From Eremococcus coleocola DSM 15696 (lineage in GTDB: Bacteria; Bacillota; Bacilli; Lactobacillales; Aerococcaceae): a stretch of 64,000 nucleotides of DNA. Positions within the stretch are counted from its first letter, which is position 1. Each line of letters opens with the position of its first letter. Below, one piece after another: positions 16,471 through 27,050 of this stretch. The translations under genes and the position numbers were made by a program. The notes beneath the pieces are model-generated. The model was not told the DNA's origin and did not search any database. It was given only the letters and a program-made list of their open reading frames with translations. Where the stretch lies: contig NZ_AUAT01000005.1 in assembly GCF_000428865.1 (NCBI RefSeq), forward strand, positions 36,569 to 100,568, in the 5' to 3' direction.

Positions 16471-16552
16471 CTTATAAATTTAACGGTTTTTATCATCATT
16501 GTCAAGGAAAATTTTCATAAATTTATTTAGGGACTCCAATCTAACTCAAATA

Positions 16553-16584
16553 AAAAACCCCTTCACTTTTATGAAGAGGTGTTT
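16553..16584 (-). terminator. Terminator after the tRNA-Lys/Thr pair
   Basis: Stem of CCTCTTCA with TGAAGGGG-type pairing around a six-base loop, followed on the minus strand by TTTTTTATTT, 12 bases after tRNA-Thr. Confidence 0.8.
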
Positions 16585-16595
16585 GTCGTCACTTA

Positions 16596-16668
16596 TGCCA
16601 ACTGCAGGAATCGAACCTGTGACCTACGCGTTACGAGTGCGTTGCTCTACCTACTGAGCTAAGTTGGC
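16596..16668 (-). tRNA. tRNA-Thr (CGT anticodon)
   Basis: 73-nt cloverleaf: acceptor GCCAACT/AGTTGGC with discriminator A, D arm AGCTCAGTAGGTAGAGC, anticodon loop CTCGTAA (anticodon CGT, reads ACG), T loop TTCGATT. A·C mismatches occur at the bottom of the anticodon stem and at the base of the T stem. CCA is not encoded. Co-transcribed behind tRNA-Lys. Confidence 0.93.
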
Positions 16669-16700
16669 ATTCATTTTAAAAGCGTAATATAAAAAGCAAA

Positions 16701-16773
16701 TGAGCTGTACAGGGCTCGAACCTGTGACCCTCTGATTAAAAGTCAGATGCTCTACCAACTGAGCTAACAGCTC
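16701..16773 (-). tRNA. tRNA-Lys (TTT anticodon)
   Basis: 73-nt cloverleaf: acceptor GAGCTGT/ACAGCTC with discriminator A, D arm AGCTCAGTTGGTAGAGC, anticodon loop CTTTTAA (anticodon TTT), T loop TTCGAGC. CCA is not encoded. First of the two-tRNA unit. Confidence 0.96.
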
Positions 16774-16804
16774 TTAAATAATTACGACTCATATATGATA
16801 AATT

Positions 16805-16831
16805 AAAAAGCCTTGTTGGTCAAGGCTTTTT
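16805..16831. terminator. Terminator after msrA
   Basis: Perfect 11-bp stem AAAAAGCCTTG / CAAGGCTTTTT with a five-base loop, between msrA and the tRNA unit. Confidence 0.85.
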
Positions 16832-16852
16832 ATGATTAATCTATAAACTAGC

Positions 16853-17380
16853 CTAATCTACCTTATGACGTTCAATAAAGTCAACTCGACCAGACCCTAC
16901 GGAATAACGTTGGTAATGGGCGCGATTTTTTTGGTAGAAATTTTGATGGTATTCTTCAGCTTCATAAAAAGGCTGGGCTAGTTCAATCGGTACAACAATT
17001 GGTTTTTGATAGCGTCCGCTTTGGTCTAAGGCTTCTTTGGAAGCTTGAGCCTGGGCCTTTTGTTCTTCGGTGGTATAGAAGATTACTGGCCGGTAAGAAG
17101 AGCCTCGGTCCCCAAATTGACCGTCAGCATCGGTAGGATCCATGCTCGACCAATAAATATCTAACATAGTCTGATAGGAAATTTTTTCTGGATCATAGAC
17201 AATTTTTACCGCTTCGGTATGGCCTGTTTTACCCGTACAGACTTGTTCATAGGTCGGATTTTCAACATGGCCACCGGTATAACCTGACCGCACCGACTCT
17301 ACCCCATCCCATTGGTCAAAGGGATGAACCATACACCAAAAACATCCTCCCGCAAAAATTGCAACTTGTTTGTCACTCAT
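16853..17380 (-). CDS. msrA: Peptide-methionine (S)-S-oxide reductase
   Basis: Repairs methionine S-sulfoxide in proteins. 175 residues from ATG 17380, seven bases after GAGAGGA; the preceding TTG is too close to that site. The catalytic motif GCFWC is at about residues 11-15, and the family's [27 protein letters not shown] follows. The gene starts 13 bases after the DacA-like gene stop, so they are likely co-transcribed. No msrB is visible in the window. Confidence 0.96.
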   Translation of the reverse strand: MSDKQVAIFAGGCFWCMVHPFDQWDGVESVRSGYTGGHVENPTYEQVCTGKTGHTEAVKIVYDPEKISYQTMLDIYWSSMDPTDADGQFGDRGSSYRPVIFYTTEEQKAQAQASKEALDQSGRYQKPIVVPIELAQPFYEAEEYHQNFYQKNRAHYQRYSVGSGRVDFIERHKVD

Positions 17381-17393
17381 CAAATCATCCTCT

Positions 17394-18743
17394 CTAATTA
17401 AATAAGTTAATGAAGAAGGCTCTCAGCTCCCGCATCAGGTCATCAAAACCAGCTTTCAAACTCCGCCAGAATTTAATCCAAGCTGAGGCCTCTTCGATAT
17501 CTTCTGCCACCACAATATCAGTCGCATTTCCCTTAGCCGATGGTAGTGAAGCCAATGGCTCACTCTTTTGGGCTTTGACTTGCATCTGGCCTACCACGGT
17601 TTTATGATTAACCGGAGCGACTAGGAAACCAGCTGGATTAAAATATTGATAATCAGGTAAAAATTCATAACTTAACTGAGGCGCTGTATCAATAATTGGA
17701 ACCACCAGATTAAAATCTTGGACATATTTGAAAGCCGTGGTGGTTTCGACCCCACCTTGGACCCGAGTCTGATTAATATGGTCTGCTGGGTCCCCCGCCT
17801 TCGCAATGGCTTCTAAACGATAGGCTGAAAAGCTTTGATTAAATAGGTCTATCATATCTTGATACATAGCTACTGGGTCTTCTTGGCCTAAACTGATTCC
17901 AATCACTCTTAAGCCATCTTTTTCAGCAGTGGCTACTATTGACGCTTGGGCTTCATGGGAGTCATCCACCATTAAACCATCGGCCAAATCATAGTTATAC
18001 TCACCACCCGAAACCAGTAAATTAGCATTATTCATATCAAAGGCATCATCACTGTCTTTCACAAAGACATCCACATCTTTTTGACTATAATTTAAGATAT
18101 CAGGATAAACATCCATCAAATGATAGACAATCGTCGCCACGACCTCGGTCGACATCCGATTGACTTCTTTATTTTTCTCACGGTCATCTGTATAAGGCGC
18201 ATACGAGTCATTAATTTGTGTCTGGGTCATACCAGTTGCATTGAAGATTTCAAAATCATTCAAATGCCACTGACTCAGTTGCTGGCGCATCAATTCAACA
18301 AATTTACCCTCATCCGGCTCAATTAATTGGGCCAGAGCTAGGGTGGCACCATTTGCAGACTGAATGACCACCGCTTGGATTAAGTCTTCCACCTTATATG
18401 GATAATCTTGACGGAGGGGAACATTGTTAATATCGTAATTTTGGCTAATATAAAATGCCTGATCAGAAATGGGTACCTCGGTATCCATCGAAATATTCCC
18501 TTGTTTGACAGCATCCAACACCAAATAAAGAGTTAATAATTTACTTAAATCACCAACTTCAACCAATTTATCTGTGTTTTGTTCAAAAAGTATCTGCCCA
18601 TTATGGCCTTCAATGACCATGGCAGATAGATCTTGGTCCACATTAAAGTTATCAAATCGGGCTTGAGCAAATGTTGTAAGGGGGGAAATAAATATGGTTA
18701 TGATTACACTGACAAGGGTTAACCATTGATAAATTCGTGCCAT
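17394..18743 (-). CDS. DacA-like S11 family protein lacking catalytic residues
   Basis: 449 residues resembling D-alanyl-D-alanine carboxypeptidase DacA/PBP5: signal peptide (about 1-28), S11 domain (about 33-290), C-terminal beta domain and amphipathic membrane-anchoring helix (about 418-449). The usual SxxK nucleophile is replaced: [10 protein letters not shown] has Asp65 where Ser should be, with Lys68 kept. The SxN motif survives as S129-A-N131. The KTG triad is M258-V-D260. I checked the codons directly (GAT at 18549-18551; ATG-GTG-GAT at 17964-17972). The protein therefore looks catalytically dead as a penicillin-binding enzyme but is intact in length and signal. It may bind peptidoglycan or regulate another PBP; that is inference. 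Confidence 0.85.
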   Translation of the reverse strand: MARIYQWLTLVSVIITIFISPLTTFAQARFDNFNVDQDLSAMVIEGHNGQILFEQNTDKLVEVGDLSKLLTLYLVLDAVKQGNISMDTEVPISDQAFYISQNYDINNVPLRQDYPYKVEDLIQAVVIQSANGATLALAQLIEPDEGKFVELMRQQLSQWHLNDFEIFNATGMTQTQINDSYAPYTDDREKNKEVNRMSTEVVATIVYHLMDVYPDILNYSQKDVDVFVKDSDDAFDMNNANLLVSGGEYNYDLADGLMVDDSHEAQASIVATAEKDGLRVIGISLGQEDPVAMYQDMIDLFNQSFSAYRLEAIAKAGDPADHINQTRVQGGVETTTAFKYVQDFNLVVPIIDTAPQLSYEFLPDYQYFNPAGFLVAPVNHKTVVGQMQVKAQKSEPLASLPSAKGNATDIVVAEDIEEASAWIKFWRSLKAGFDDLMRELRAFFINLFN

Positions 18744-18852
18744 TTCAAGCCTCTCTTTCCTAATTACTTAACTTTTATTGTAGCATGTTTTGCAAAAGCA
18801 TAACATGCTTTATTCAAATTGTTATAAAAAGGCAAAATCTAGCCTTTAATTC

Positions 18853-18911
18853 CAAAAAAGAAGCGGGCAAACCGCATGAAAACCAGAGATTTTCTACTGC
18901 TTGCCCGCTCC
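18853..18911 (-). terminator. Terminator after guaB
   Basis: Long hairpin with outer stem AGCGGGCAA / TTGCCCGCT and an inner GAAAATC/GGTTTTC pairing, followed on the minus strand by TTCTTTTTT. Confidence 0.8.
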
Positions 18912-18916
18912 CAAAT

Positions 18917-20398
<1,482 letters not shown>

Positions 20399-20490
20399 TC
20401 AATCGACCTCCTATAATAATTAATTTGCTGCTTTGAATATTTTATCTAAAGTACCACTTTTATGATAAGGCTTCAAGTGATTTCTAAACT

Positions 20491-21516
20491 TTATTTAAGA
20501 TTTGCTGTAATCTGTTCGAGTAAATCAATTTGGGTGAGGGTTTCTTGGTCTTTGACCAGCTTGGCCTGGCCATGAACTAGACTTTGGTATACTCCATCAT
20601 AAATTCGGCCATAATCACCCACTTCTGAAATAACCTTCTCTTCATGGTAATTGTCTTGGTCATCAACATAAGTGAGCGTCCCATAATGTTCTGGTAAATC
20701 CACCCCAAAATCTTCATGACCTGGACCTGGTAAATAAAATAATTTCAAATGTTCTTCTTGTCGGTCTTTGCTGGCTTTCACAAACATTCCTTTAGAGCCA
20801 TAAGCAACAAAAGATGGACGTGCTTTAATTCTAAAGTAAGAAGACTTGACCGAAACCTTCAAAGGGAAGTCATAATACATATCTACATCAAAATAATCAT
20901 TCATTCTACCAGATCCCAATAACTGTTTAACATCATAATGGACCGCTTGCGGCCGACCAAAATAAGAAATCACCTGGTCTAGGGTATGACAAGCATGCCC
21001 ATAAACAAAAGAATTAATCCGCTCATAGTGGTCAACTGATTGGGGCGTTTGCGGGCGGAAATAATCAAAAGACATTTCAATCTCATGCAGGTCACCAAGT
21101 TTACCACTTTCAATGACTTTTTGTAGGGTTAAAAAGTCCGAATCAAACCGTCGATTTTGGTAGGCTTGAATAAATAGACCCTTGGCTTGGGCTAAGTCAA
21201 ATAAGTCTTGGGCTTCCTGGCGGGTTTCGGTGAAAGGTTTTTCTAAGAGAACATTTTTTCCTGCTTCTAAAGTTTCTTTCGCCAGTTGAAAATGGGTAGG
21301 TGAAGGGGTGGTAATCACCACCAAATCAATCTCTGGATCTTGATAAATAGTCTGGAGATCATGGACATAATTAACACCCGGAATGGGCATCCAAGTTCCT
21401 TTATTCGTTCTTGAGTAAATTGTTTTAACCTTAAAGGTGTCGGTCCGAGTCAATACAAAGGGTAAATGATAGCGATTAGTTGATTTACCATTCCCAATAT
21501 AAGCTAGTGTTAACAT
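20491..21516 (-). CDS. Gfo/Idh/MocA-family oxidoreductase
   Basis: 341 residues with an N-terminal NAD(P)-binding Rossmann fold (about 1-120; LAYIGNGKSTNRYHLPF) and a C-terminal alpha/beta domain. The conserved EKPFTETRQEA motif near residue 94 contains the catalytic-site Lys-Pro. The N-terminal GNGKSTNRYHLPF variant resembles the YhhX/YcjS branch. Substrate is unknown; sugar or inositol derivatives are usual for the family. It has an AGGAGG-type ribosome-binding site and stands alone downstream of the DUF1129 gene terminator. Confidence 0.88.
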   Translation of the reverse strand: MLTLAYIGNGKSTNRYHLPFVLTRTDTFKVKTIYSRTNKGTWMPIPGVNYVHDLQTIYQDPEIDLVVITTPSPTHFQLAKETLEAGKNVLLEKPFTETRQEAQDLFDLAQAKGLFIQAYQNRRFDSDFLTLQKVIESGKLGDLHEIEMSFDYFRPQTPQSVDHYERINSFVYGHACHTLDQVISYFGRPQAVHYDVKQLLGSGRMNDYFDVDMYYDFPLKVSVKSSYFRIKARPSFVAYGSKGMFVKASKDRQEEHLKLFYLPGPGHEDFGVDLPEHYGTLTYVDDQDNYHEEKVISEVGDYGRIYDGVYQSLVHGQAKLVKDQETLTQIDLLEQITANLK

Positions 21517-21538
21517 AAGTTCCTCCTTACTAACTTTG

Positions 21539-21586
21539 AAAAAAGAACCAGACCACGACTTTCAAACTGGGTGGGCTAGTTCTCTA
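21539..21586 (-). terminator. Terminator after the DUF1129 gene
   Basis: Imperfect hairpin AGAAC..CCAC / GTGG..GTTCT followed on the minus strand by TTTTTT. Confidence 0.7.
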
Positions 21587-21593
21587 TATAAGT

Positions 21594-22433
21594 TTAAAAA
21601 ACAGTTCCTTTGATATTTAACTTTTTCTTTAGGTAGAATCGTAATGCCAAAGTGACTGCCCCTAGGACAATATAAACTGTACTTGGTAAGATTGGATTAA
21701 TCACTTTTGGTAACAAGGCTCCGGAGAAGGAGACTGCCGCAAACCAAAGCATCATCGTTGAAACTGAAATCAAGAAATAACGACCGTAACCTTTTTGCCC
21801 CTTAGGCGCATCAGGATTCGGCAAGTTTTTGGCGGTCATCATCATAGCAAAACCAGCCACTAAATAATTCAAGATTAAGGTGATGATGCCCATATGCACA
21901 GCATTGGGAGCCTGTTGGGGCCGCATCATAGAAAGACCCGTTAAAAGGGTAAAGACAGAGCCTAATAAGAGGGCACCATCCAAGAATAATAACTTGTCTT
22001 CTGATTGTTCCTTGCTATCCGTTTCCACCTTAAGGTCTTTACCACTAATGGATTGGATGACCTCTGTGGGAGTGCCATAAATTTGTTTAGCTGTTTGGCC
22101 ACTTTTTTGGCCGTCTAATAGGGTCTCTACCATCTCTTGGTAAACATTACCCCGCACTTCATAATGAGTATCTTGGGCTAAGTGGCGATCAATGGTCTTC
22201 ATAAACTGTTGGTTCTTCTTAGTTAATTGGAAGAAATCTTGGTTAGGGACACCTGCTAAAACTTGGGCCGCTTGGTCAAGGGCCGCTTGGACTTCTGGTT
22301 CAACCCCAACTTGGTCTTCATTTTCAACTTCTGCATCTACCAATTCAACTTCTTCCACCGTGGCTGCCGGTCCTTCTAATTGTTCTTGGCTATCTTCCAC
22401 GTCTTGCTTTACTTTAAATTGTTCTTCGGTCAT
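21594..22433 (-). CDS. DUF1129 family membrane protein
   Basis: 279 residues. An acidic, low-complexity N-terminus (about 1-60) is followed by a helical soluble part (QLTKKNQQFMKTIDRHL, EMVETLLDGQKSGQTAKQIYGTP). Four hydrophobic segments (about 148-168, 176-200, 218-242, 247-265) then end in a basic tail. This matches DUF1129 proteins of Lactobacillales, found next to ychF as here (15-base gap). Function is unknown. The soluble region with GTPTEV resembles DUF1700/DUF1129 regulators of membrane partners, but nothing more can be said. Confidence 0.8.
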   Translation of the reverse strand: MTEEQFKVKQDVEDSQEQLEGPAATVEEVELVDAEVENEDQVGVEPEVQAALDQAAQVLAGVPNQDFFQLTKKNQQFMKTIDRHLAQDTHYEVRGNVYQEMVETLLDGQKSGQTAKQIYGTPTEVIQSISGKDLKVETDSKEQSEDKLLFLDGALLLGSVFTLLTGLSMMRPQQAPNAVHMGIITLILNYLVAGFAMMMTAKNLPNPDAPKGQKGYGRYFLISVSTMMLWFAAVSFSGALLPKVINPILPSTVYIVLGAVTLALRFYLKKKLNIKGTVF

Positions 22434-22448
22434 CCTGATCCTCCTTAA

Positions 22449-23549
22449 TTAAACATTAAATCTAAAGAGCATAATGTCGCCATCTTTAACTACATATTCC
22501 TTACCTTCAGATCGATAATGGCCTGCTTCTTTGGCTGCTTGAACAGACCCATAAACCATTAAATCATCATAATGGAGGGTTTCGGTGCGGATAAAACCTC
22601 GTTCAAAGTCAGTATGGATAATACCAGCAGCTTGGGGAGCCTTCATACCTTGTTTAAAGGTCCAAGCTCTTACTTCTTGCTCCCCAGCAGTGAAATAAGT
22701 TCCTAAACCTAATAAGTGATAGGTTGCCTGAATCAAACGGTCTAAACCAGATTCAGGCATCCCAAAGTCTTCTAAGAAAGCCGCTTTTTCCTGATCATCT
22801 AAGACGGCAATTTCTTCTTCTAAAGAGGCACACACAGGTACGACTTCAGCTCCTTGACTGGCCGCTAATTCTTGGACTTGAGCTAGGAATGGATTGGCTG
22901 ATGGATCCGCCACCTCTTCTTCACCAATATTGGCAACATACAGCATTTTTTTTCGGGTTAGTAAGAAGAGGTTACGAACGATTGGTTCTTGTTCTTTAGT
23001 GAATTCTAAGGCATTTGCCATTTGGTTGGCTTCCAAACCAGCTTTTAGTTTGGTTAACACTTCTAACTCTGCCATGGCCTCTGCATCTTTGGTCTTGGCT
23101 TGTTTTTCTACCCGGCCAATCCGTTTATCAATGGATTCTAAGTCAGCCAAGATTAATTCCAAATTAATCGTTTCAATATCAGAGATAGGATCAACTTTAC
23201 CCGAAACGTGGGTAATATTCCCATCTTCAAAACAACGAACTACATGACAAATGGCATCCACTTGCCGGATATTAGACAAGAATTTATTTCCTAAACCTTC
23301 CCCCTTTGAAGCCCCTTTAACAATACCGGCAATATCAGTAAATTCAAAGGTAGTCGCAACGGTTTTCTTAGGGTTAACAATTTTGGTAATATCATCCAGA
23401 CGTTTATCTGGAACTTCTACCACCCCAACATTAGGGTCAATCGTAGCAAAAGGATAGTTAGCGGCCTCAACACCAGCTTTGGTAATGGCATTAAATAAAG
23501 TTGACTTACCCACATTGGGTAGACCAACAATTCCTGCGGTTAATGGCAT
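22449..23549 (-). CDS. ychF: Redox-regulated ATPase YchF (Obg/OLA1 family)
   Basis: 366 residues. Obg-family P-loop ATPase: Walker [16 protein letters not shown] at residues 8-22, the G3 region [20 protein letters not shown], a coiled-coil insert (about 130-200) and a C-terminal TGS domain. YchF prefers ATP over GTP and associates with ribosomes; the non-canonical base-specificity site VANIGEEE fits this. Operon-like with the DUF951 gene upstream (24-base gap) and DUF1129 downstream. Confidence 0.97.
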   Translation of the reverse strand: MPLTAGIVGLPNVGKSTLFNAITKAGVEAANYPFATIDPNVGVVEVPDKRLDDITKIVNPKKTVATTFEFTDIAGIVKGASKGEGLGNKFLSNIRQVDAICHVVRCFEDGNITHVSGKVDPISDIETINLELILADLESIDKRIGRVEKQAKTKDAEAMAELEVLTKLKAGLEANQMANALEFTKEQEPIVRNLFLLTRKKMLYVANIGEEEVADPSANPFLAQVQELAASQGAEVVPVCASLEEEIAVLDDQEKAAFLEDFGMPESGLDRLIQATYHLLGLGTYFTAGEQEVRAWTFKQGMKAPQAAGIIHTDFERGFIRTETLHYDDLMVYGSVQAAKEAGHYRSEGKEYVVKDGDIMLFRFNV

Positions 23550-23573
23550 GAATTCACACTCTTTCTTTCTAAA

Positions 23574-23783
23574 TTAAGCTTCACTTGAATCTTGATGTTT
23601 AACCAAGACTTTTTTTAATTTCTTATCGAAATCTCTCCGGGTCAGGGTCACCACGTGTTGACAATTTTCACAGCGGATTCGAATATCCATTCCCATCCGG
23701 ATAATCTGCCAGCGATTGCTTTGACAGGCATGGGGTTTCTTCATTTCAACGATATCAAATTTATCATAGTCCTTACTTGGCAT
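23574..23783 (-). CDS. DUF951 family protein
   Basis: 69 residues. The pattern DKFDIVEMKKPHACQSNRWQIIRMGMDIRIRCENCQHVVTLTRRDFDKKLKKVL is the whole DUF951 domain, with a Cys-x-x-Cys (CENC) that suggests metal binding. The gene is conserved between parB and ychF in many Firmicutes, as here. Function unknown; a nucleic-acid or ribosome link is guessed from its neighbours only. Confidence 0.92.
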   Translation of the reverse strand: MPSKDYDKFDIVEMKKPHACQSNRWQIIRMGMDIRIRCENCQHVVTLTRRDFDKKLKKVLVKHQDSSEA

Positions 23784-23810
23784 CCTGGCTTCCTTCTTTC
23801 TGTCTTTAAA

Positions 23811-24704
23811 TTATAACTGAATATCTAATAAATCTAAAATCCGAATTAAGTCTGATTCGGATAAAAATTCAATTTCAATCTTGCCCCGGTCCCCTTTTTG
23901 CTGGATTCGAGTCTGAGTCCCAAAATAGTCTTGCATTTGTTCTTCGATGGCTAAAATATGGGCTGATTTTACTTTGGCTTTTTTATTTTTTATTTCAGCT
24001 TCTTTGGCTGATTTTTCCTTGGCTTGGTTACTACTTTGAACCAATTCTTCCAACTGTCGTACAGTTAAATTGCCAGCAATGACTTTTTTAGCCAAAGCGA
24101 CCATTTTAGACTTATCCTTTAATCCCAATAAGGTTCGAGCCTGACCCATGGATAATTGATCTTGACTGACCATTTGCTTAATTTCTTCTGGTAAGCTTAG
24201 GAGTCTTAAATAATTTGCAATATAAGGTCGACTTTTACCAATGCGTTCCGCCACTTGAGCCTGGGTTAAATTTAATTTATCCATAAAAATACTATAGGCT
24301 TCCGCTTCTTCTAAGGGACTTAAATCTTCACGTTGCAGGTTTTCTACCACGGCGATTTCAATCATAGCCTCTTCATCTAATTGACGGACAATGGCTGGAA
24401 TCGTTTCTCGACCCGCAAGACGACTGGCCCGTACCCGCCGCTCACCAGCAATCAGTTCATACCCCTTAATGGAAGACTGACGCACAATTATCGGTTGGAA
24501 AACCCCTGACTGTTTAATGGATTCTGCTAATTCTTGTAAAGCTTCTTCATTGAAATGCTTACGGGGTTGGTAGGGATTAGGTCGAATGTCAGCTAAATCA
24601 ATTTCTTCAACCACTTCATTTTCGCCTGGGGTATCTTCAAAATTAGAAAATAGGGCATCCATTCCCCGGCCCAAAGACCGACTACGTTTTGTATTCTTAG
24701 GCAT
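23811..24704 (-). CDS. parB: Chromosome partitioning protein ParB (Spo0J)
   Basis: 297 residues. The ParB/Srx nuclease-like CTPase domain includes the LADIRPNPYQPRKHFNEEALQELAESI segment and the ELIAGERRVRASRLAG box. The central helix-turn-helix (NLTQAQVAERIGKSRPYIANYLRLLSLP, about 148-175) reads parS, and a C-terminal dimerisation domain follows. The start ATG 24704 overlaps the parA stop by eight bases. Two perfect parS sites lie at about 52.4 and 53.3 kb across oriC. Confidence 0.97.
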   Translation of the reverse strand: MPKNTKRSRSLGRGMDALFSNFEDTPGENEVVEEIDLADIRPNPYQPRKHFNEEALQELAESIKQSGVFQPIIVRQSSIKGYELIAGERRVRASRLAGRETIPAIVRQLDEEAMIEIAVVENLQREDLSPLEEAEAYSIFMDKLNLTQAQVAERIGKSRPYIANYLRLLSLPEEIKQMVSQDQLSMGQARTLLGLKDKSKMVALAKKVIAGNLTVRQLEELVQSSNQAKEKSAKEAEIKNKKAKVKSAHILAIEEQMQDYFGTQTRIQQKGDRGKIEIEFLSESDLIRILDLLDIQL

Positions 24705-25458
24705 TAGCAATCACTTCCTTTGCAAGTTCCAAATAGCGTTCCGCTCCCCGGGATTTACGGTCATAATCAATGATGGAAAGACCATAAGATGGGGCTTCTG
24801 ATAAGCGTACATTCCTTGGAATCATAGTTTGATAGACTTTTTCTTGGAAATACTTACGGACTTCTTCCACCACTTCAAAGCCTAAATTTGTCCGCGCATC
24901 CAACATGGTGATTAAGACACCTTCAATCCGGAAGTCTCGGTTATAATTCTTTTGGACCAAACGGATAGTATTTAAGAGCTGAGTTAAGCCTTCCATGGCA
25001 TAATATTCTGCTTGCACTGGAATTAAGATGGTATGACTAGCCGTGAAGGCATTAATCGATAGTTGGCCTAATGAAGGTGGACAATCAATCAAGATAAAAT
25101 CATAATCTGCTTCCACTGGAGCTAAGGCTTCTTTTAAGCGATTTTGCCGATTTTTAACTCCCACTAATTCTAGTTCGATGGCGGCTAATTGAATAGTTGA
25201 TGGTACAATCCATAGATTTTCCCGACTAGTCGGTAAAATAACCTCTTGGATTGGAATTTGATCAATTAAGACTTCATAGAGACTTTGGTCCACATCCCCG
25301 CGATGAACGCCTAAACCAGATGTGGCATTGCCTTGGGAGTCACTATCAACGAGTAGGACCTTCTTTCCCAGACTGGCTAAGCCTGCACCTAAATTAACTG
25401 TAGTAGTGGTTTTACCCACCCCACCTTTTTGGTTACCGACTGCAATAATTTTTCCCAT
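24697..25458 (-). CDS. parA: Chromosome partitioning ATPase ParA (Soj)
   Basis: 253 residues. Deviant Walker A NQKGGVGKTTTTVNLGAGLA at residues 8-27 with the signature Lys, Walker A' LLVDSDSQGNATSGLG and Walker B FILIDCPPS. ATP-dependent DNA-binding partner of ParB, and in Firmicutes also a DnaA regulator. Followed with overlap by parB and 13 bases downstream of rsmG, giving the standard rsmG-parA-parB order of the oriC-proximal arm. Confidence 0.97.
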   Translation of the reverse strand: MGKIIAVGNQKGGVGKTTTTVNLGAGLASLGKKVLLVDSDSQGNATSGLGVHRGDVDQSLYEVLIDQIPIQEVILPTSRENLWIVPSTIQLAAIELELVGVKNRQNRLKEALAPVEADYDFILIDCPPSLGQLSINAFTASHTILIPVQAEYYAMEGLTQLLNTIRLVQKNYNRDFRIEGVLITMLDARTNLGFEVVEEVRKYFQEKVYQTMIPRNVRLSEAPSYGLSIIDYDRKSRGAERYLELAKEVIANA

Positions 25459-25471
25459 GAGGTCCTCCTTC

Positions 25472-26191
25472 TTACTTCAACGGTTGCTTAGCAGGTTTAC
25501 CTGCCTTACGTGGATACTTATTCGGTGTGTCTAAAGTTTTCTTAATGACCACAATTGTCCGTTCATCCCCTTGACCCGGTAAGACGTCTGAAAGAACATC
25601 CTCTAACTTAGCGCCAAGAACTTTGATTGCAGCTTGGGCTTGATCAATTTCTGTTTGGGTCTTTTGGGCCTTTAAGGCAAGAAAATAACCGCCTTTTTTA
25701 GCAAAAGGTAGGCAGTATTCAGCAAGCACATTGAGTTGGGCCACGGCCCGGGCAGTGACTAGATCAAAATTTTGCCGATAATGTTTATCTTGTCCTAGAT
25801 CCTCTGCTCGACCATGTAGGGCCTGAACTTGATCTAGACCTAAAGCTTCCACTAATACTTCAAGAAATTTAATCCGTTTATTTAATGAATCAACAATTGT
25901 GACCCTTAAACCTGGTTGGGCAATTGCTAGCGGAATACTAGGAAAGCCCGCCCCGGCGCCTATGTCAATCAAAGCCTTATCGGCTTGAATCTTGTCGGTT
26001 AACCACAAGGGAGCCAAGGAATCATAAAAGTGTTTTAAATAGACTTCCTTTTGCTCGGTTATCGCAGTGAGATTAATCTTTTGGTTCCACTCTACTAAGA
26101 ATTGATAATAGCTTTCAAATTGTTGGATTTGTCGTGAATCTAAGTTAATTCCCTTGGCGTCCAAGGCCTCTACAAATTCTTCTGGGGTCAT
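25472..26191 (-). CDS. rsmG: 16S rRNA (guanine-N7) methyltransferase RsmG
   Basis: 239 residues. SAM-dependent methylation of 16S rRNA position G527 (E. coli numbering). The motif FYDSLAPLWL, the SAM site LIDIGAGAGFPSIPLAIAQPG (about 72-92) and VTARAVAQLNVLAEYC are family hallmarks. A basic C-terminal tail (KYPRKAGKPAKQPLK) is typical. Good AAAGGAGG site. A hairpin made of two outward-facing parS half-sites lies 20-40 bases upstream. Confidence 0.97.
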   Translation of the reverse strand: MTPEEFVEALDAKGINLDSRQIQQFESYYQFLVEWNQKINLTAITEQKEVYLKHFYDSLAPLWLTDKIQADKALIDIGAGAGFPSIPLAIAQPGLRVTIVDSLNKRIKFLEVLVEALGLDQVQALHGRAEDLGQDKHYRQNFDLVTARAVAQLNVLAEYCLPFAKKGGYFLALKAQKTQTEIDQAQAAIKVLGAKLEDVLSDVLPGQGDERTIVVIKKTLDTPNKYPRKAGKPAKQPLK

Positions 26192-26211
26192 CCAAATCCT
26201 CCTTTTCTTTT

Positions 26212-26231
26212 GTGAAACAAAAATGTTTCAC
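26212..26231. repeat. Inverted parS half-sites upstream of rsmG
   Basis: GTGAAACA (26212-26219), AAAA, TGTTTCAC (26224-26231): an 8-bp inverted repeat whose arms are each exactly one half of the parS palindrome but in reversed order. The right half continues as CGT, giving 10 bases of parS. It would form a hairpin in the rsmG mRNA just before the ribosome-binding site. Confidence 0.6.
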
Positions 26232-26346
26232 GTCTCTTCTACTTTACATTAAATACAGCTTTTTAGCAATGAAAATTCCTTATTTTTATTAGGATTTACA
26301 AAGCATTTGACTAGCTGGCTAGTTAAGCTCCTGCAGCGAAAAATTC

Positions 26347-26390
26347 AAAAAAGCCAGAAGCAAAATAGATTCGCTCCTGGTTTTTCAATT
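26347..26390 (-). terminator. Terminator after alkD
   Basis: Hairpin AAAAACCAGGAGC / GCTTCTGGCTTTTT-type stem with a short loop immediately after the alkD stop on the minus strand, followed by a T run. Confidence 0.75.
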
Positions 26391-27050
26391 TTATAGGTAT
26401 TTACTTGCTTCCCGCCTGGCTAAACTTGATAAGTCAACTTCATGACGGTTTAAATAATCAGCCACCCAGCTTGGATTGGTCTTTGAGTACTCCCGTAAGG
26501 ACCAGCCGATAGCTTTTTGGATAAAGAATTCCTCATCAGCTAAGTTAGAAGCCAAAACTTGTTCCAGATCAACGGTCTGGGTTTTTTCCTTAAAAGTTAA
26601 TTGACTCAAGATAGCAGCCCGTCTTAACCATAAGTCTTCGGCCTCAGCCCAGGCTAAGATGGTCTCAAAGAGATAAGGATTGCGTTGGATTAGGTGGCCC
26701 AAAGGTTTTACTAAATTATCAACCGTATCCCACCAGGATTTACTCACGATCAACTCTCGCAAATGACTTAAATCATCAGGTTGGAGGTAGGCTTGCATCA
26801 TCCGCAAATAATCAACCGCCAAATACTGGTACTCACGGGCCTCTGCTTGCCAAAGTTGCCGAATACCCTGCCAATCAATCCGCTGACTGGCCTTGGCTGC
26901 TTTTAAATGCTTACGGGACAATTCGCGGCGTTCCTGACTTTTAATCCCTAAAAATTCAAACTGGTCCCGCATATAGGCAGCCATGGAAACTTGATTTTCA
27001 GGATGAATGTGGTCGTTAAAATCTTGTTGTATGGCTATAATATCTAACAT
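26391..27050 (-). CDS. DNA alkylation repair glycosylase of the AlkD family
   Basis: 219 residues, all-helical HEAT-like repeat protein. It shows MRDQFEFLGIKSQERRELSRKHLKAA and the central KSWWDTVDNLVKPLGHLI, plus IQKAIGWSLREYSKTNPSWV near the C-terminus. In AlkD these line the DNA-binding cleft that excises 3- and 7-alkylpurines. The stop-start with mnmG is immediate (mnmG ends at 27051), so it is co-transcribed as the last gene after mnmG. Confidence 0.92.
   Translation of the reverse strand: MLDIIAIQQDFNDHIHPENQVSMAAYMRDQFEFLGIKSQERRELSRKHLKAAKASQRIDWQGIRQLWQAEAREYQYLAVDYLRMMQAYLQPDDLSHLRELIVSKSWWDTVDNLVKPLGHLIQRNPYLFETILAWAEAEDLWLRRAAILSQLTFKEKTQTVDLEQVLASNLADEEFFIQKAIGWSLREYSKTNPSWVADYLNRHEVDLSSLARREASKYL

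Larger units (their letters stand above)
16138..16595. other. Intergenic region with T-box and promoter
   Basis: The 458-base gap between metQ and tRNA-Thr holds the metQ T-box leader and its promoter, then the tRNA terminator at 16553-16584. The promoter is TTGACA (16500-16505), 17 bases, TAAATT (16477-16482) on the minus strand. No further gene is seen. Confidence 0.7.

Noticed and set aside
23640..23660. CACGTG core inside the DUF951 gene as a third parS
   Set aside because: Only the central six bases agree; the flanks do not match the parS arms.
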